A DNA stretch of 46,894 bases from Calditrichota bacterium (GTDB lineage: Bacteria; Electryoneota; AABM5-125-24; Hatepunaeales; Hatepunaeaceae), in contig JABGPL010000026.1 of the NCBI GenBank assembly GCA_018644935.1, positions 1-46,894 on the forward strand. Reading direction: 5' to 3'. Made by a program: the position numbers and the translations under genes. The notes beneath the pieces were generated by a model. That model made no database searches and was not told where the DNA came from. It saw only the letters and a program-made list of their open reading frames with translations. Shown one piece after another: positions 7,275 to 16,566 of this stretch (position 1 is the stretch's first letter; every line of letters begins with the position of its first letter).

Positions 7275-8609
7275 TCATTGCCTTAAAAGGTGCAGCATTC
7301 GGGAGCTATACCCTTTTATTCCGGCTGTTCCCAAAAACATAGCAAGTTCTCTTCCCTCATCTGAGGTCAAAGGTGGAGGCGTTTTAACACCAAATGCGGA
7401 GAACATTAAATCTTGATAATCAACAATGGTCAACGCTCGGTTGTTATTAAGGTTCTGGAACTCTATGATAGCTTTGTCGTAATTGCCGGTCATAGCATGC
7501 AGTTGCCCAAGCCGGTATGATAACATTGAAAAGTCTGCCAGATCGCTTCGAATGTCGCCGAAATGCTCTCTGAAAAATTCGAGTGCCTCTATTTGATGTT
7601 CTTCACTCTCCAGCTCTCTCACCCAAACAAAGTAATGGTATCGGAAGTACCTGCATAAAGTCTCTTTTTTCTCATCTCGATGCTCCATTTTGAAAGCATC
7701 AATAACCATCTTGTCGCATTGTCGCCCAAATGGTCCATCAATCAGATAGTTGAGCGAATCAGCGATTGCCTGAAAATCTTTATTCGCCAGCAATCCCCGG
7801 AAATCTACTGAGTCTTCCAGAAAGTCTTTTGCCCGAATGCTCCAAATACCTCTGTTAAGACCTTTGTGGTCAAACAGGTCATATTTAGACCAGAGTTCTA
7901 TGTTAAAACTTGGCAGAGGATCAACCTCCACAAAAAGCCAATGAACACTACTCCTGTCAACAACCCTGCCTTTGATAGGATGATAGGCACTTAGAAGTCC
8001 GATATCAGAACAATTTACTTCAATTTTGATGGTGTCCACAACCCCGAACCACAATGAAGCATGCTCTACATTGTAATTAAACTTGTAATAAGGGAGAAAA
8101 GACATAGAATGGGACTTGGGACAGACCTTGTACTGCACTTCAACCTTAAACTCCTCGTCTTCAGCAACATCAAGCGTCAGACGATACCAGGCGATATCCC
8201 CCCGATTTTGAAACACAGGCATAGTTTCATCGCTGCTGCGAGTCAGTGTAGTAATCCTCTGCAACCTGTCGACAATCATCTTGACATCTCGCACGCAGAG
8301 TGAGTTATCGACAGCTCTTTTAGGATCGTTCATTGTGACTGGCAAGCCCAATTCGAGGGAACCTGAATCCCCGATATTTTTAAAATAATACTCCGCGGTA
8401 ACTTCAGCATCCAGCCCATTCAAATGTATATAGACACTTTCTTTTAAAAGCTGAATTTCATTGTTATCAATTGGAACCAACTGGTTCGCAATTATCTCAA
8501 CAGGCTCAACGTACGCCTGGGAGATTATCGGAAAAATGATTAAGAGTAAAAAGACAGTCGACAGCCTCAACGACAATCTTTTGATCCGGTAGAGAGCACT
8601 TACATCCAT
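7275..8609 (-). CDS. Secreted protein with DUF4424-like N-terminal domain; function unknown
   Basis: The protein has 444 residues. A signal peptide (LSTVFLLLIIFPIISQA, about 16-32) is followed by a beta-rich domain to about residue 265. Its early part (NNEIQLLKESVYIHLNG, then VTAEYYFKNIGDSGSLELG) resembles the DUF4424-type pattern of conserved extracytoplasmic domains. The C-terminal part is helical and TPR-like (YRLGQLHAMTGNYDKAIIEF). There is no sorting tail and no lipobox. The ATG has GAGG about seven bases upstream. It is the first gene of a tight run with the corrinoid cluster. The context does not reveal its role; it may sense or bind something in the periplasm. Confidence 0.6.
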   Translation of the reverse strand: MDVSALYRIKRLSLRLSTVFLLLIIFPIISQAYVEPVEIIANQLVPIDNNEIQLLKESVYIHLNGLDAEVTAEYYFKNIGDSGSLELGLPVTMNDPKRAVDNSLCVRDVKMIVDRLQRITTLTRSSDETMPVFQNRGDIAWYRLTLDVAEDEEFKVEVQYKVCPKSHSMSFLPYYKFNYNVEHASLWFGVVDTIKIEVNCSDIGLLSAYHPIKGRVVDRSSVHWLFVEVDPLPSFNIELWSKYDLFDHKGLNRGIWSIRAKDFLEDSVDFRGLLANKDFQAIADSLNYLIDGPFGRQCDKMVIDAFKMEHRDEKKETLCRYFRYHYFVWVRELESEEHQIEALEFFREHFGDIRSDLADFSMLSYRLGQLHAMTGNYDKAIIEFQNLNNNRALTIVDYQDLMFSAFGVKTPPPLTSDEGRELAMFLGTAGIKGYSSRMLHLLRQ

Positions 8610-9330
8610 TACAATCCTCTTGCGGTATTTGAAACTGACCAGAACCAGAACACAGCCACATTAGCTGTTGTTTCTATGTTACTTCAATGCCACTTTCATT
8701 AACAGGACTTAAAGGTTTTTTTTCGAGTACAAGCCAAAGCTCGTACATATTCAGGATGAAATTCAATCTGGGAGGAGTATCTTGGTACTATCCCTCCAGG
8801 CGGGACGTGCAGTGTCGATTAAAATATATAACTTGGAAATGCTCTACAAAAGCTACATTAAAAAAAACTATGCTAAAACAAAGATAATTTTCAAATTGAT
8901 CAGTTTATTTTTGCGCATCTGTGAGTAATTATTCCTCACATACCTTCAGGGAATAACTTTCAATATGCAATATATAGAATCCTTGGAAATTGACAATAGG
9001 TGGGTTATTTTAGGTGAAGGAAACACAACAGACAGGACAGAAGATATCACAACCTATGAATCAAATGAACTTAAGGCATTCAAGGTCGAGATAACTAATC
9101 TATTAAGAGAGGATAACTGTCGGTGTTTGTGAATATGCTGCTCGGAGTGATTTGAATGTAAAGTGACAAAGAATTGGTTAGTGTTGAGTAACATGGTGGT
9201 CATGAACAATGATATGTTCGCTCTTATCAGGAACGGCGTGTAATTTCATTCTTCATATGTGTAATCTTCCAAAGTACCAATTCAGTACTTAGAAGCCTGA
9301 TTTCCTAAGATTTTAAAGGAGGAAACTCTA
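8610..9330. other. Divergent intergenic region, about 720 bases
   Basis: This region lies between divergent genes and must hold both promoters. Visible structure: a bulged hairpin with arms CTGGGAGG (8768-8775) and CCTCCAG (8093+900, that is 8993-900 = 8093; correctly 8093 is not meant: the arm is at 8793-8799), with an inner AGTA/TACT. There is a 6-bp inverted repeat AAGTAC (9272-9277) / GTACTT (9285-9290), 41 bases before the 9331 start, which could be an operator. One short frame at 8965-9132 is listed separately. No other credible gene was seen. Confidence 0.5.
8965..9132 (+). CDS. Possible small protein, 55 residues
   Basis: An ATG at 8965 opens a 55-codon frame (beginning MQYIESLEIDNRWVILGEG, ending CRCL) closed by TGA. 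AGGGA lies 12 bases upstream, a rather long spacing. The composition is acidic and soluble-looking with Trp and Cys near the ends, more protein-like than the other short frames in this gap. I recognise no family, and it could be a chance frame or a gene remnant. Confidence 0.25.
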   Translation: MQYIESLEIDNRWVILGEGNTTDRTEDITTYESNELKAFKVEITNLLREDNCRCL

Positions 9331-11616
9331 ATGCGTACTTCGATATCTATTATGTTTATTCTAATCTTTTGTTCGATGTTGCCAGCCCAGCAAGTAACTC
9401 TATGGGAAAGTTGGGAAGATGGCAATTGGAATGAAAACCCGCAATGGACAGATTTCAATCCAGATAACGAACCCAATGACTGTTTTCATGTTGTAGAGGA
9501 TGTGGGCCATGACAATAATCCCTGCGCTGAAGTAAGACATGCAAATAATATTGGATCTACCGCACTGTACACCTCGATGAATTGCGGTGGAGAATTCAGC
9601 ATAGACCTTTGGATTCACAAGCGGACAGAAACCTTCAGTATTTTTAAGGTTGGAGTGACTCAGGGAGAATACTCACAAGACCACCGAGGAGTGCGGATTA
9701 CTGTAAATCATCACAACGAGGATAGAAATTGGTATTTAAACTATTGGGATCACAATATCAATGAAGGCGAACATAACCAGACTCAAATTGTCTATCCTGA
9801 TGCTTGGATGAACCTCTCAATGTCTCGGGATTTTGAGGGCCATTGGATTGTGGAATGGCGAGATGAAGGTGGCGAAATCGAGCAGATTGTGGAATTTGAT
9901 GATACATTAGAAGAACTTGACAACCCTCATTTATTTTGGAGTGGGGCTGGATATTTTGCAATTGAAGGTGGATCCTATATCGATGATATAATAGTCACAA
10001 TAGAAGATAATGGTGTACCTGTTATTGTGGTCGTCCCGGAAGTAATTGAGGCTGAGGGTTCATCAGAACATGTCTTGAATATTTCGAATGAAGGGGATGG
10101 TCAACTTTGGTGGCACACCGAAGTCGATGCGGAATGGATAACCTGTCAGCCAGAAAGAGGAGTCCTTGAGCCGGAAACGGATATGGATGCATTTGTCCTC
10201 ATTAATGCTGATGGATTGAGACCTGGCTTTTACGATGAAGTGCTGGTGATTTCATCAAACGATCCGGAGAGGCGTGAAATTCTGATACCTGTGACACTAT
10301 GGATTCAAGCACAAATAATTCATGTCCCGGGAGACTTTGGAACTATCCAGCAAGCCATTAATAATATCAATGACGGTGATTCTATAATCGTCGCTCCTGG
10401 AGAATACATTGAGAATATCAACTTTGATGGAAAAAACATCTCCATTATTGGAAACACGGAAAATCCGGAAGAAGTAATTATCAATGGAAACCGAAATGTT
10501 TCGGTGGTAAGTTTTCTCAGTGGTGAGACCGAAGATGCAGTATTATCAGGATTCACACTCACTAATGGAACGGGGACATTTGTCGGTAGAGACCGCAAAG
10601 GCGGTGGCATATACTGTAACGAGTCAAGTCCGACATTAACACATCTGATAATACGCGAAAACAGGGCTGAAGTGGGTGGTGGCATATACTGTTATGGGTC
10701 AGATCCTTCTTTATCAGACGTTGTGATTGCCGAAAACCAAGGCAGGGATGGCGGGGGAATAAATTGTGAGGAATCGAGTCCGGTAATTACCGATTCGGAA
10801 ATAAGCAACAACCATGCTGGCTGGGCCGGAGGTGGCATTTACGGTGGAGAAGCACATCCGACAATAACCCGGGTTCTCCTCTCTTACAACGTTAGTGATG
10901 AATTCGGCGGTGGAATTATGATCGTCGGCAACTCAACATTGAGCTTGACGAATGTGACAATCAGCGGAAATGAAGCTGGAGAAACCGGAGGAGGACTTCT
11001 TGTCTGCGTAAATAGCCAGGCTGCAATCGAGAGTGGTATTTTCTGGGATAACATCCCGCAGGAAATCAGTTTTAATCAAATTGATAATGATGTCGTGGAT
11101 ATCGCCTATTCTGACCTGATGGGAGGCAGGGATGGGATTGAGGGTGACGGTGCTGTGATTTGGGGAAGAGGTAACATCGACTCAGATCCACTATTCGCTG
11201 GTGACGAGGATTTCAACCTGACAGCAGAATCTCCCTGCATTGATACCGGACATCCCAATTCAATCCTTGATCCGGACAGCACTCGCGCTGATATGGGGGC
11301 ATTTTATTTTAACCATGCGAATAGTGTTAGATTCGACAAAAATACATTTCTAACTTCATTTTGCCTGGCAGAAGCCTTCCCTAACCCCTTCAACTCCGCA
11401 ACAACTCTGACCTACTCCCTGCCAATCATGTCTCAAGTTTCAATTTGCATCCTCGACCTAACTGGTCGGCAAATAGCTACTCTTCTTGATGGTCTCCAGT
11501 CTGCCGGGAGTCATTCAGTTGAATGGAATGGAACAGATGTGGGGTCGGGAATGTACATTGTGCAGATGGAAACACCGGGCTTCAGATCTGTACAGAAGGT
11601 TATTTTGTTGAAGTAA
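9331..11616 (+). CDS. Secreted right-handed beta-helix protein with type IX sorting tail
   Basis: The ATG follows a strong AAAGGAGG site. Signal peptide 1-19 (MRTSISIMFILIFCSMLPA). Residues about 22-230 form a lectin/LamG-like beta-sandwich (begins TLWESWEDGNWNENPQWTDF). Residues about 235-330 form an Ig-like BACON/ASH-type domain (HVLNISNEGDGQLWWH, WITCQPERGVLEP, SSNDPERREI). Then comes a parallel beta-helix of pectin-lyase type, opening with DFGTIQQAINNINDGDSIIV and running through GGGIYC-, GGGINC- and GGGIYGG-containing rungs. The last about 85 residues are a Por/type A sorting domain (AFPNPFNSATTLTYSLP, GRQIATLLDGL, GSGMYIVQME). It should be exported and anchored at or released from the surface. 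No catalytic residues of a lyase are evident, so the ligand is unknown. Confidence 0.85.
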   Translation: MRTSISIMFILIFCSMLPAQQVTLWESWEDGNWNENPQWTDFNPDNEPNDCFHVVEDVGHDNNPCAEVRHANNIGSTALYTSMNCGGEFSIDLWIHKRTETFSIFKVGVTQGEYSQDHRGVRITVNHHNEDRNWYLNYWDHNINEGEHNQTQIVYPDAWMNLSMSRDFEGHWIVEWRDEGGEIEQIVEFDDTLEELDNPHLFWSGAGYFAIEGGSYIDDIIVTIEDNGVPVIVVVPEVIEAEGSSEHVLNISNEGDGQLWWHTEVDAEWITCQPERGVLEPETDMDAFVLINADGLRPGFYDEVLVISSNDPERREILIPVTLWIQAQIIHVPGDFGTIQQAINNINDGDSIIVAPGEYIENINFDGKNISIIGNTENPEEVIINGNRNVSVVSFLSGETEDAVLSGFTLTNGTGTFVGRDRKGGGIYCNESSPTLTHLIIRENRAEVGGGIYCYGSDPSLSDVVIAENQGRDGGGINCEESSPVITDSEISNNHAGWAGGGIYGGEAHPTITRVLLSYNVSDEFGGGIMIVGNSTLSLTNVTISGNEAGETGGGLLVCVNSQAAIESGIFWDNIPQEISFNQIDNDVVDIAYSDLMGGRDGIEGDGAVIWGRGNIDSDPLFAGDEDFNLTAESPCIDTGHPNSILDPDSTRADMGAFYFNHANSVRFDKNTFLTSFCLAEAFPNPFNSATTLTYSLPIMSQVSICILDLTGRQIATLLDGLQSAGSHSVEWNGTDVGSGMYIVQMETPGFRSVQKVILLK

Positions 11617-11631
11617 ATAACTACTAAAAAG

Positions 11632-12483
11632 ATGAAACAACACATAATATTCTTCCTCCTCATGCATGTAATCTTGATTGCTGGTCTTTCCGGATGCGAG
11701 GAGGAGACATCAAACATTTTTCGACCGACCATTGAACTAACTGACTCTACCTCAGGAATCGTTCATGGTCTTGTCCGAGATATCGAGACAGACCTTCCGA
11801 TGCCGAATGTCATAATTATCTCAGACTGTGGTCATCGAACCATCTCGAAAGAGAATGGCAGCTACAACTTTCGAGTTCTTGAGGGCGCAAGAACAATCTC
11901 TGCGATTGCTGAAGACTACTCCAACCCGGACAGCGTACTGTCGATATCAGCAAGGGAATTGCACAGTCTCGATATTTACCTGAAACTGTTATCAGGAACC
12001 ATAATTGGTCATGTTGTCGATCAAAGCAATAACCGACCTATTCCTCTTGCTCAAATTGACTGTGGAGATGAGAGTACTCAAACAAGTTTGGATGGTCAAT
12101 ATCAGATTGTAGTTCCTGCTGGAATCCGGACAATTTATGTTACGGCTGGTGGTTACGTACCCACCAGTCGATTGTTAACCATAAGAGGAAGTCAAACAAA
12201 TGCAAATATTAATTTTCAACTCGAAGCTATCAGTCACAATGAAAACAAAGGTCAAATAACTGGACGCGTTACAAATGATCAGGGACGAGGTTTATTTGAA
12301 GCATATGTCAGCTCGGATGACGGTGCTTTTGATTATACCGATGTTAACGGGGATTATCAACTTTTTGTGCTGCCAGGTAACCGTGTTTTAACTGCAATAG
12401 CAATCGGTTATAGTAATCAATCAAAAAAGCAGGCAGTGGAGACCAATCGCTGGTACTTTATTGATTTTGAGCTGAGTCAATAG
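11632..12483 (+). CDS. Lipoprotein with three carboxypeptidase-regulatory-like repeats
   Basis: This 283-residue gene begins 15 bases after the beta-helix gene and is probably co-transcribed. The signal is of lipoprotein type, MKQHIIFFLLMHVILIAG then LSGC, with Cys at residue 22. Three copies of a transthyretin-like regulatory domain follow: GIVHGLVRDIETDLPMPNV (about 42), GTIIGHVVDQSNNRPIPLAQ (about 124) and GQITGRVTNDQGRGLFEAYV (about 207). Each has a YxF/YQI/YQL strand after NG/DG/NGD. Such domains usually serve as binding or spacer modules on surface proteins. There is no enzyme domain or sorting tail. It may accompany or anchor the beta-helix protein. Confidence 0.75.
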   Translation: MKQHIIFFLLMHVILIAGLSGCEEETSNIFRPTIELTDSTSGIVHGLVRDIETDLPMPNVIIISDCGHRTISKENGSYNFRVLEGARTISAIAEDYSNPDSVLSISARELHSLDIYLKLLSGTIIGHVVDQSNNRPIPLAQIDCGDESTQTSLDGQYQIVVPAGIRTIYVTAGGYVPTSRLLTIRGSQTNANINFQLEAISHNENKGQITGRVTNDQGRGLFEAYVSSDDGAFDYTDVNGDYQLFVLPGNRVLTAIAIGYSNQSKKQAVETNRWYFIDFELSQ

Positions 12484-12681
12484 ACCTTTTTTGATCTAAA
12501 CAATCAATTACTCACCTAACCGAAGGAACCAAAAAAACATACCCTCGCTCTCCATACTGCTAAAAACCAAATTCTCCCCTACCAAATGGATGGAAACTCT
12601 CTCACTTGAGACTTGCTATTTATCCCTAAAAATATTAACTTTAACTTGGTTATACCTGTTCCGATTATATTGAGGTTTCCC

Positions 12682-15600
12682 ATGAATTCCGTAATCCGTT
12701 TTTGGGTTGATGCACTGCTTTTAACTTCTTTTATCCTCTCAGCCAATCCTTGTTTTGCTTCTAATTCAGATCTATCAGATCACGATTCTTTCTACTCTTC
12801 ACTTAGTTTTCTAAACTCCGCTAAGTTTACGCCGAATTCTCCGGATGGTCCAAGACGAGACGATCCCGGAGATGTATTGGATCAGTTTAACGTCCCTTAT
12901 GCTAATAATGGTGGTCTTGCCTGGGATGGAGAGTTCATTTGGGGCGTGACACGTCAAAACGGCATTAGAATGTACAAAATCAATCCTGAAAACTTTGAAG
13001 TGATCGAAGATTATGATATTGATCAGTCGGACGTACTTGGAATGACTTTCGATCCCGTTGATGGTGTCTTATGGGTTTGTGAACATGGTGTAAACAACCA
13101 GAACAGCCGGGCGTTTTTATACGACCTGGAGGGAAATCAGGTTGGTGAAGTACCTCTGCCTCGGATTGGACATCACGGACTCTGCACCGACGGTGAGTTT
13201 ATGTACGCAAATGCTGAAAATGGTAATAATAATCAGCGAATCTTCCGGTTAAACCGCGAAGGGGAAGTTCTGGCTGAAGGTCCAAATATCGTCGCCTTAA
13301 TCAATCATGGCCGAGCAATTTCAATTGAATGGGTTGGTCAGCACGATGATGGGCATTTCTGGGTTATGTCAGTAAATAATATCAGTCAGCTTTCCATCGA
13401 TTTTGAAAACAACCGCGCTGAAGTAATTCAGGAATTCAGACACGAGAATCCTCGATATCCACATCAGGGTCTCGCCCATGACGGGTTTAACCTCTGGGCT
13501 GGCGGAGCATGGGGAAATAACTTAGCATATGTTTACGATGATGGCTATGAGGAAACATATGGTGTTTTGGGAATGGAACAGGAGATGGTCGAGTTTGGTC
13601 CCATTCCCGCAGGAGATGTTATTGAACGAACCCTGCGGATTGAAAACCTCGCAGAAGAGGGCGAACTTAACGTTCTTGAGTTCTCATTAACCGATCTTGG
13701 CGATGAACCAAACTGGCTTGAAATAGAGGTTGAAGAAGGTGTAGTTGAGGCTCAAGAGCTTTTAGATATCACGTTCACCGCAAATACGGAAGACCTGGAA
13801 CTTGGTGAATACAACAGAATCGTCAGGCTCGATACAAATGATCCCGATCTGCGATCTGTGGAAATTCCCGTCCACCTGTTTGTGGTCGAAGGTTTTGGAC
13901 TCTTGTCAGGAACCATAATCGATGCAAGAACAAACGAAGCTGTCGAGGGTGCCACAGTAACTGTCGATTATTTCGGTTTTGAAGCGATCACTGACGAAAA
14001 CGGTTCCTATGAATTCCCCGATATTCCATCCTGGACGTATGACCTTGTTGTAACCATGCCCGATTATCTGCCGTTGTGGGCAAGAGAAATCGAAGTAGGT
14101 CCAGGAGCTGAAGTAGTTCAGGATTTTGACCTCCTCCACGCACAAATGATACTCAATCCGGAAGCGATCGATTTTTCACTCGACCAAAATGACGAATCCG
14201 TAGTCGCAATCTCCAACCACAATGGTGGTAATGGACCATTGACATGGTCAGTTCAACGGGCATTTGTGGGAGGTGCGGATATCGACCCCTGGACATTCCG
14301 GGGAGGCTTCAACGCCAGTGAAATAGTGGATAATAGACGACTCAGCGGCATTGAATTTGTCGGTGATTATTTCTATGTTGCAGGTGGTGTGAGCGGAGCG
14401 GATAACTGGATATATGTTTTTGATCGTGAGGGCAACCTCGACAGACAATTCCCACAGTTTGCAGATTCCAGATACGGTTTCAGAGATCTTGCTTACGATG
14501 GAGAGTTGCTCTGGGGAATTGATGGCAACGTAATATACGGATTCACAACTGATGGTGAACTTATCACCCAATTTGACAGCCCGTTGCGCCCGGGGAGGTC
14601 AATAGCATGGGACCCGGTCAGAGAATACCTCTGGGTTGCATACGTTACAACAGATATTGTTGGTATTGACAGAGAAGGCAATGTACACACAAGTTTTGAG
14701 AGACCGGAGGGAACTCGCATTTACGGATTAAGCTGGTTCCCCGATGATCCGGACGATCACAATTTGTACATTTTCTCAAACGGTGGAGAATTTGAACAGC
14801 AACTATTTAAGGTTAATGTCGAGACCGAACGCGCTGAATTCATCCGTAACTTTACTGACATAGAGGGCGGAAGTGCTGCTGGTATTGCTGTTAGCGGACT
14901 GTATGATCCATATAGCTGGGTGGTGATGGGCATGATAGATGGTCCAGATGTCGTCGGGATCTGGCAAATTGCACCTCGCACCGATTGGCTGCAAATAGAA
15001 CCAACCGAGGGCATTCTCGGAGCCGATGAAGAAATTGAGCTCTCAGTTACGTTAAACTCACTTGGATTACCTGAAAACGAAAACTTTGAAGCCGATCTTG
15101 TTTTCTCACATGACGGAATCGGTGGAATAACCGAAGTTCCGGTGATCCTGCGAGTAACCGGGGAAAACCAGATTCCAAACCGGGAATTACTGCTTGATAT
15201 GGGCTGGAACATGGTTTCATTAAATATCGAACCGGACGAGAACGGAATAATTGAGATGATGGTACCCCTCGTTGACGCTGAACTATTAAACATGATGAAG
15301 GACGGAACCGGCAGATTCTACAACCCCCAGTTTGGATTCAATAATATCCCGGGATGGAATCCTGCTGAAGGATACTTGATAAAGGTAAATGAAGATTGCA
15401 GCATCCTCTTTGAAGGTGATGAAATCCCCTGGAACACCCCCATTCCACTTGAAAATGGCTGGCAACTCGTCAGCTATTACCCTCAAGTTGCAGTTGATGC
15501 AATTCTCGCTCTTTCCGGGATCGTCGATAATCTATTAATCGCCAAAAGCGGCTCAGGTATGTTTTACAGCCCCGAATGGGGATTCAGTAATCTAGGCGAT

Positions 15601-16350
15601 TTGCAGGAATTGCAGGGTTACCAGATCAAAGTTGAAGGAGATGTCGAACTGACGTATGTCATTGAAGAAGAATTGGCACTCGCTCCTGTAGGTATCTTTG
15701 AAAAATCCGACCAGGAAAACAATGTAAGTCGTAACACCCATTTTCAGGTGAAAAACCCAACAGAACAGAATCTGAGTCTTCTGCTGAAAACTGAAATGGA
15801 GTCAGATCATTTTAAAATCGGCTGTTTCAGCAATGCAGGGCTGCTTGTTGGATCGGGTCAATTCGACGGAGATGGCAACTGCGGTTTGGCAATCTGGGGT
15901 GATGATCCAATTACAGAAATAGTTGATGGTCTAATAGAAGGAGAATCGTTTGAACTTCACATTTGGAACGGAAACAATGAAGTAGTGTTTGAAGAGGACT
16001 TCCTCAACTTCCTTGAAGGAAGCTCTCTGACTTACACCCCGGACGGATTCCTGGCAGTCGAAATCACCGGATTTAGTAGTGTACCGATTGAATTCTATTT
16101 AGCTCAACCTTATCCAAACCCGTTCAACAACTCGACAAGAATCGGTTTCGGATTGCCTGAAACCTCCGATATAAAGTTATCGGTATTTGATACAATCGGC
16201 AGAGAGGTTGATAATATCCGAACTGGTAATTTAGAAGCCGGACACCATTCAATCGCGTGGCAAGCAGAAGGAATGGCGACTGGGATATATTTTATCCATT
16301 TAAACATTGGCAGCAAACTTTCAATTCGCAAGGTTTTATTGATCAAGTAA
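12682..16350 (+). CDS. Large secreted double beta-propeller protein with GWN module and type IX sorting tail
   Basis: I start at the ATG at 12682: GAGG lies seven bases upstream and a clean signal peptide follows (MNSVIRFWVDALLLTSFILS, cleaved near CFAS). An upstream TTG at 12613 is in frame but less likely. Order over 1222 residues: propeller (about 50-290, LAWDGEFIWGV type repeats), Ig-like ASH/BACON domain (about 310-410), regulatory-like domain (LLSGTIIDARTNEAVEGATV, about 415-495), second propeller (about 540-760), short Ig-like stretch, GWN module (15178-15668), CGLAIWGDD module (15780-16070), and sorting tail (YPNPFNNSTRIGFGLP). It is a paralogue of the gene at 19760-23230 with the same domain order. 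Function unknown; the form suggests surface adhesion or matrix. Confidence 0.85.
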   Translation: MNSVIRFWVDALLLTSFILSANPCFASNSDLSDHDSFYSSLSFLNSAKFTPNSPDGPRRDDPGDVLDQFNVPYANNGGLAWDGEFIWGVTRQNGIRMYKINPENFEVIEDYDIDQSDVLGMTFDPVDGVLWVCEHGVNNQNSRAFLYDLEGNQVGEVPLPRIGHHGLCTDGEFMYANAENGNNNQRIFRLNREGEVLAEGPNIVALINHGRAISIEWVGQHDDGHFWVMSVNNISQLSIDFENNRAEVIQEFRHENPRYPHQGLAHDGFNLWAGGAWGNNLAYVYDDGYEETYGVLGMEQEMVEFGPIPAGDVIERTLRIENLAEEGELNVLEFSLTDLGDEPNWLEIEVEEGVVEAQELLDITFTANTEDLELGEYNRIVRLDTNDPDLRSVEIPVHLFVVEGFGLLSGTIIDARTNEAVEGATVTVDYFGFEAITDENGSYEFPDIPSWTYDLVVTMPDYLPLWAREIEVGPGAEVVQDFDLLHAQMILNPEAIDFSLDQNDESVVAISNHNGGNGPLTWSVQRAFVGGADIDPWTFRGGFNASEIVDNRRLSGIEFVGDYFYVAGGVSGADNWIYVFDREGNLDRQFPQFADSRYGFRDLAYDGELLWGIDGNVIYGFTTDGELITQFDSPLRPGRSIAWDPVREYLWVAYVTTDIVGIDREGNVHTSFERPEGTRIYGLSWFPDDPDDHNLYIFSNGGEFEQQLFKVNVETERAEFIRNFTDIEGGSAAGIAVSGLYDPYSWVVMGMIDGPDVVGIWQIAPRTDWLQIEPTEGILGADEEIELSVTLNSLGLPENENFEADLVFSHDGIGGITEVPVILRVTGENQIPNRELLLDMGWNMVSLNIEPDENGIIEMMVPLVDAELLNMMKDGTGRFYNPQFGFNNIPGWNPAEGYLIKVNEDCSILFEGDEIPWNTPIPLENGWQLVSYYPQVAVDAILALSGIVDNLLIAKSGSGMFYSPEWGFSNLGDLQELQGYQIKVEGDVELTYVIEEELALAPVGIFEKSDQENNVSRNTHFQVKNPTEQNLSLLLKTEMESDHFKIGCFSNAGLLVGSGQFDGDGNCGLAIWGDDPITEIVDGLIEGESFELHIWNGNNEVVFEEDFLNFLEGSSLTYTPDGFLAVEITGFSSVPIEFYLAQPYPNPFNNSTRIGFGLPETSDIKLSVFDTIGREVDNIRTGNLEAGHHSIAWQAEGMATGIYFIHLNIGSKLSIRKVLLIK

Positions 16351-16566
16351 TTGCAATATGCAAGGACCCATACTTTGCGCGTTATTTATCGCATAACTGA
16401 GGCGAAGAATTTGCTGTTGAATCCAATCCGTCCGAGTATACCAAAATCGCGCTGGCAGACGTCATCCTCTACCAGCTAAATCGTTTATATTACTGTCACA
16501 CGAGGGCGTGTGTCGCGCAAGAATGATGTATCTAAGAGAAGTGGAAAATAGAATAAAGGAGGAAAG

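Noticed and set aside
8687..8887. 66-codon open frame on the + strand in the divergent gap
   Set aside because: No SD site, unlikely composition for a protein, and it spans a bulged hairpin; better explained as chance.
9331..11616. Pectate or polysaccharide lyase function for the beta-helix protein
   Set aside because: The fold matches, but I could not identify a catalytic Asp/Lys/Arg set; only the fold is claimed.
14757..15293. 178-codon minus-strand frame inside the large propeller gene
   Set aside because: Low-complexity, Ser/Pro-rich translation antisense to a clearly coding, repeat-supported frame; a shadow.
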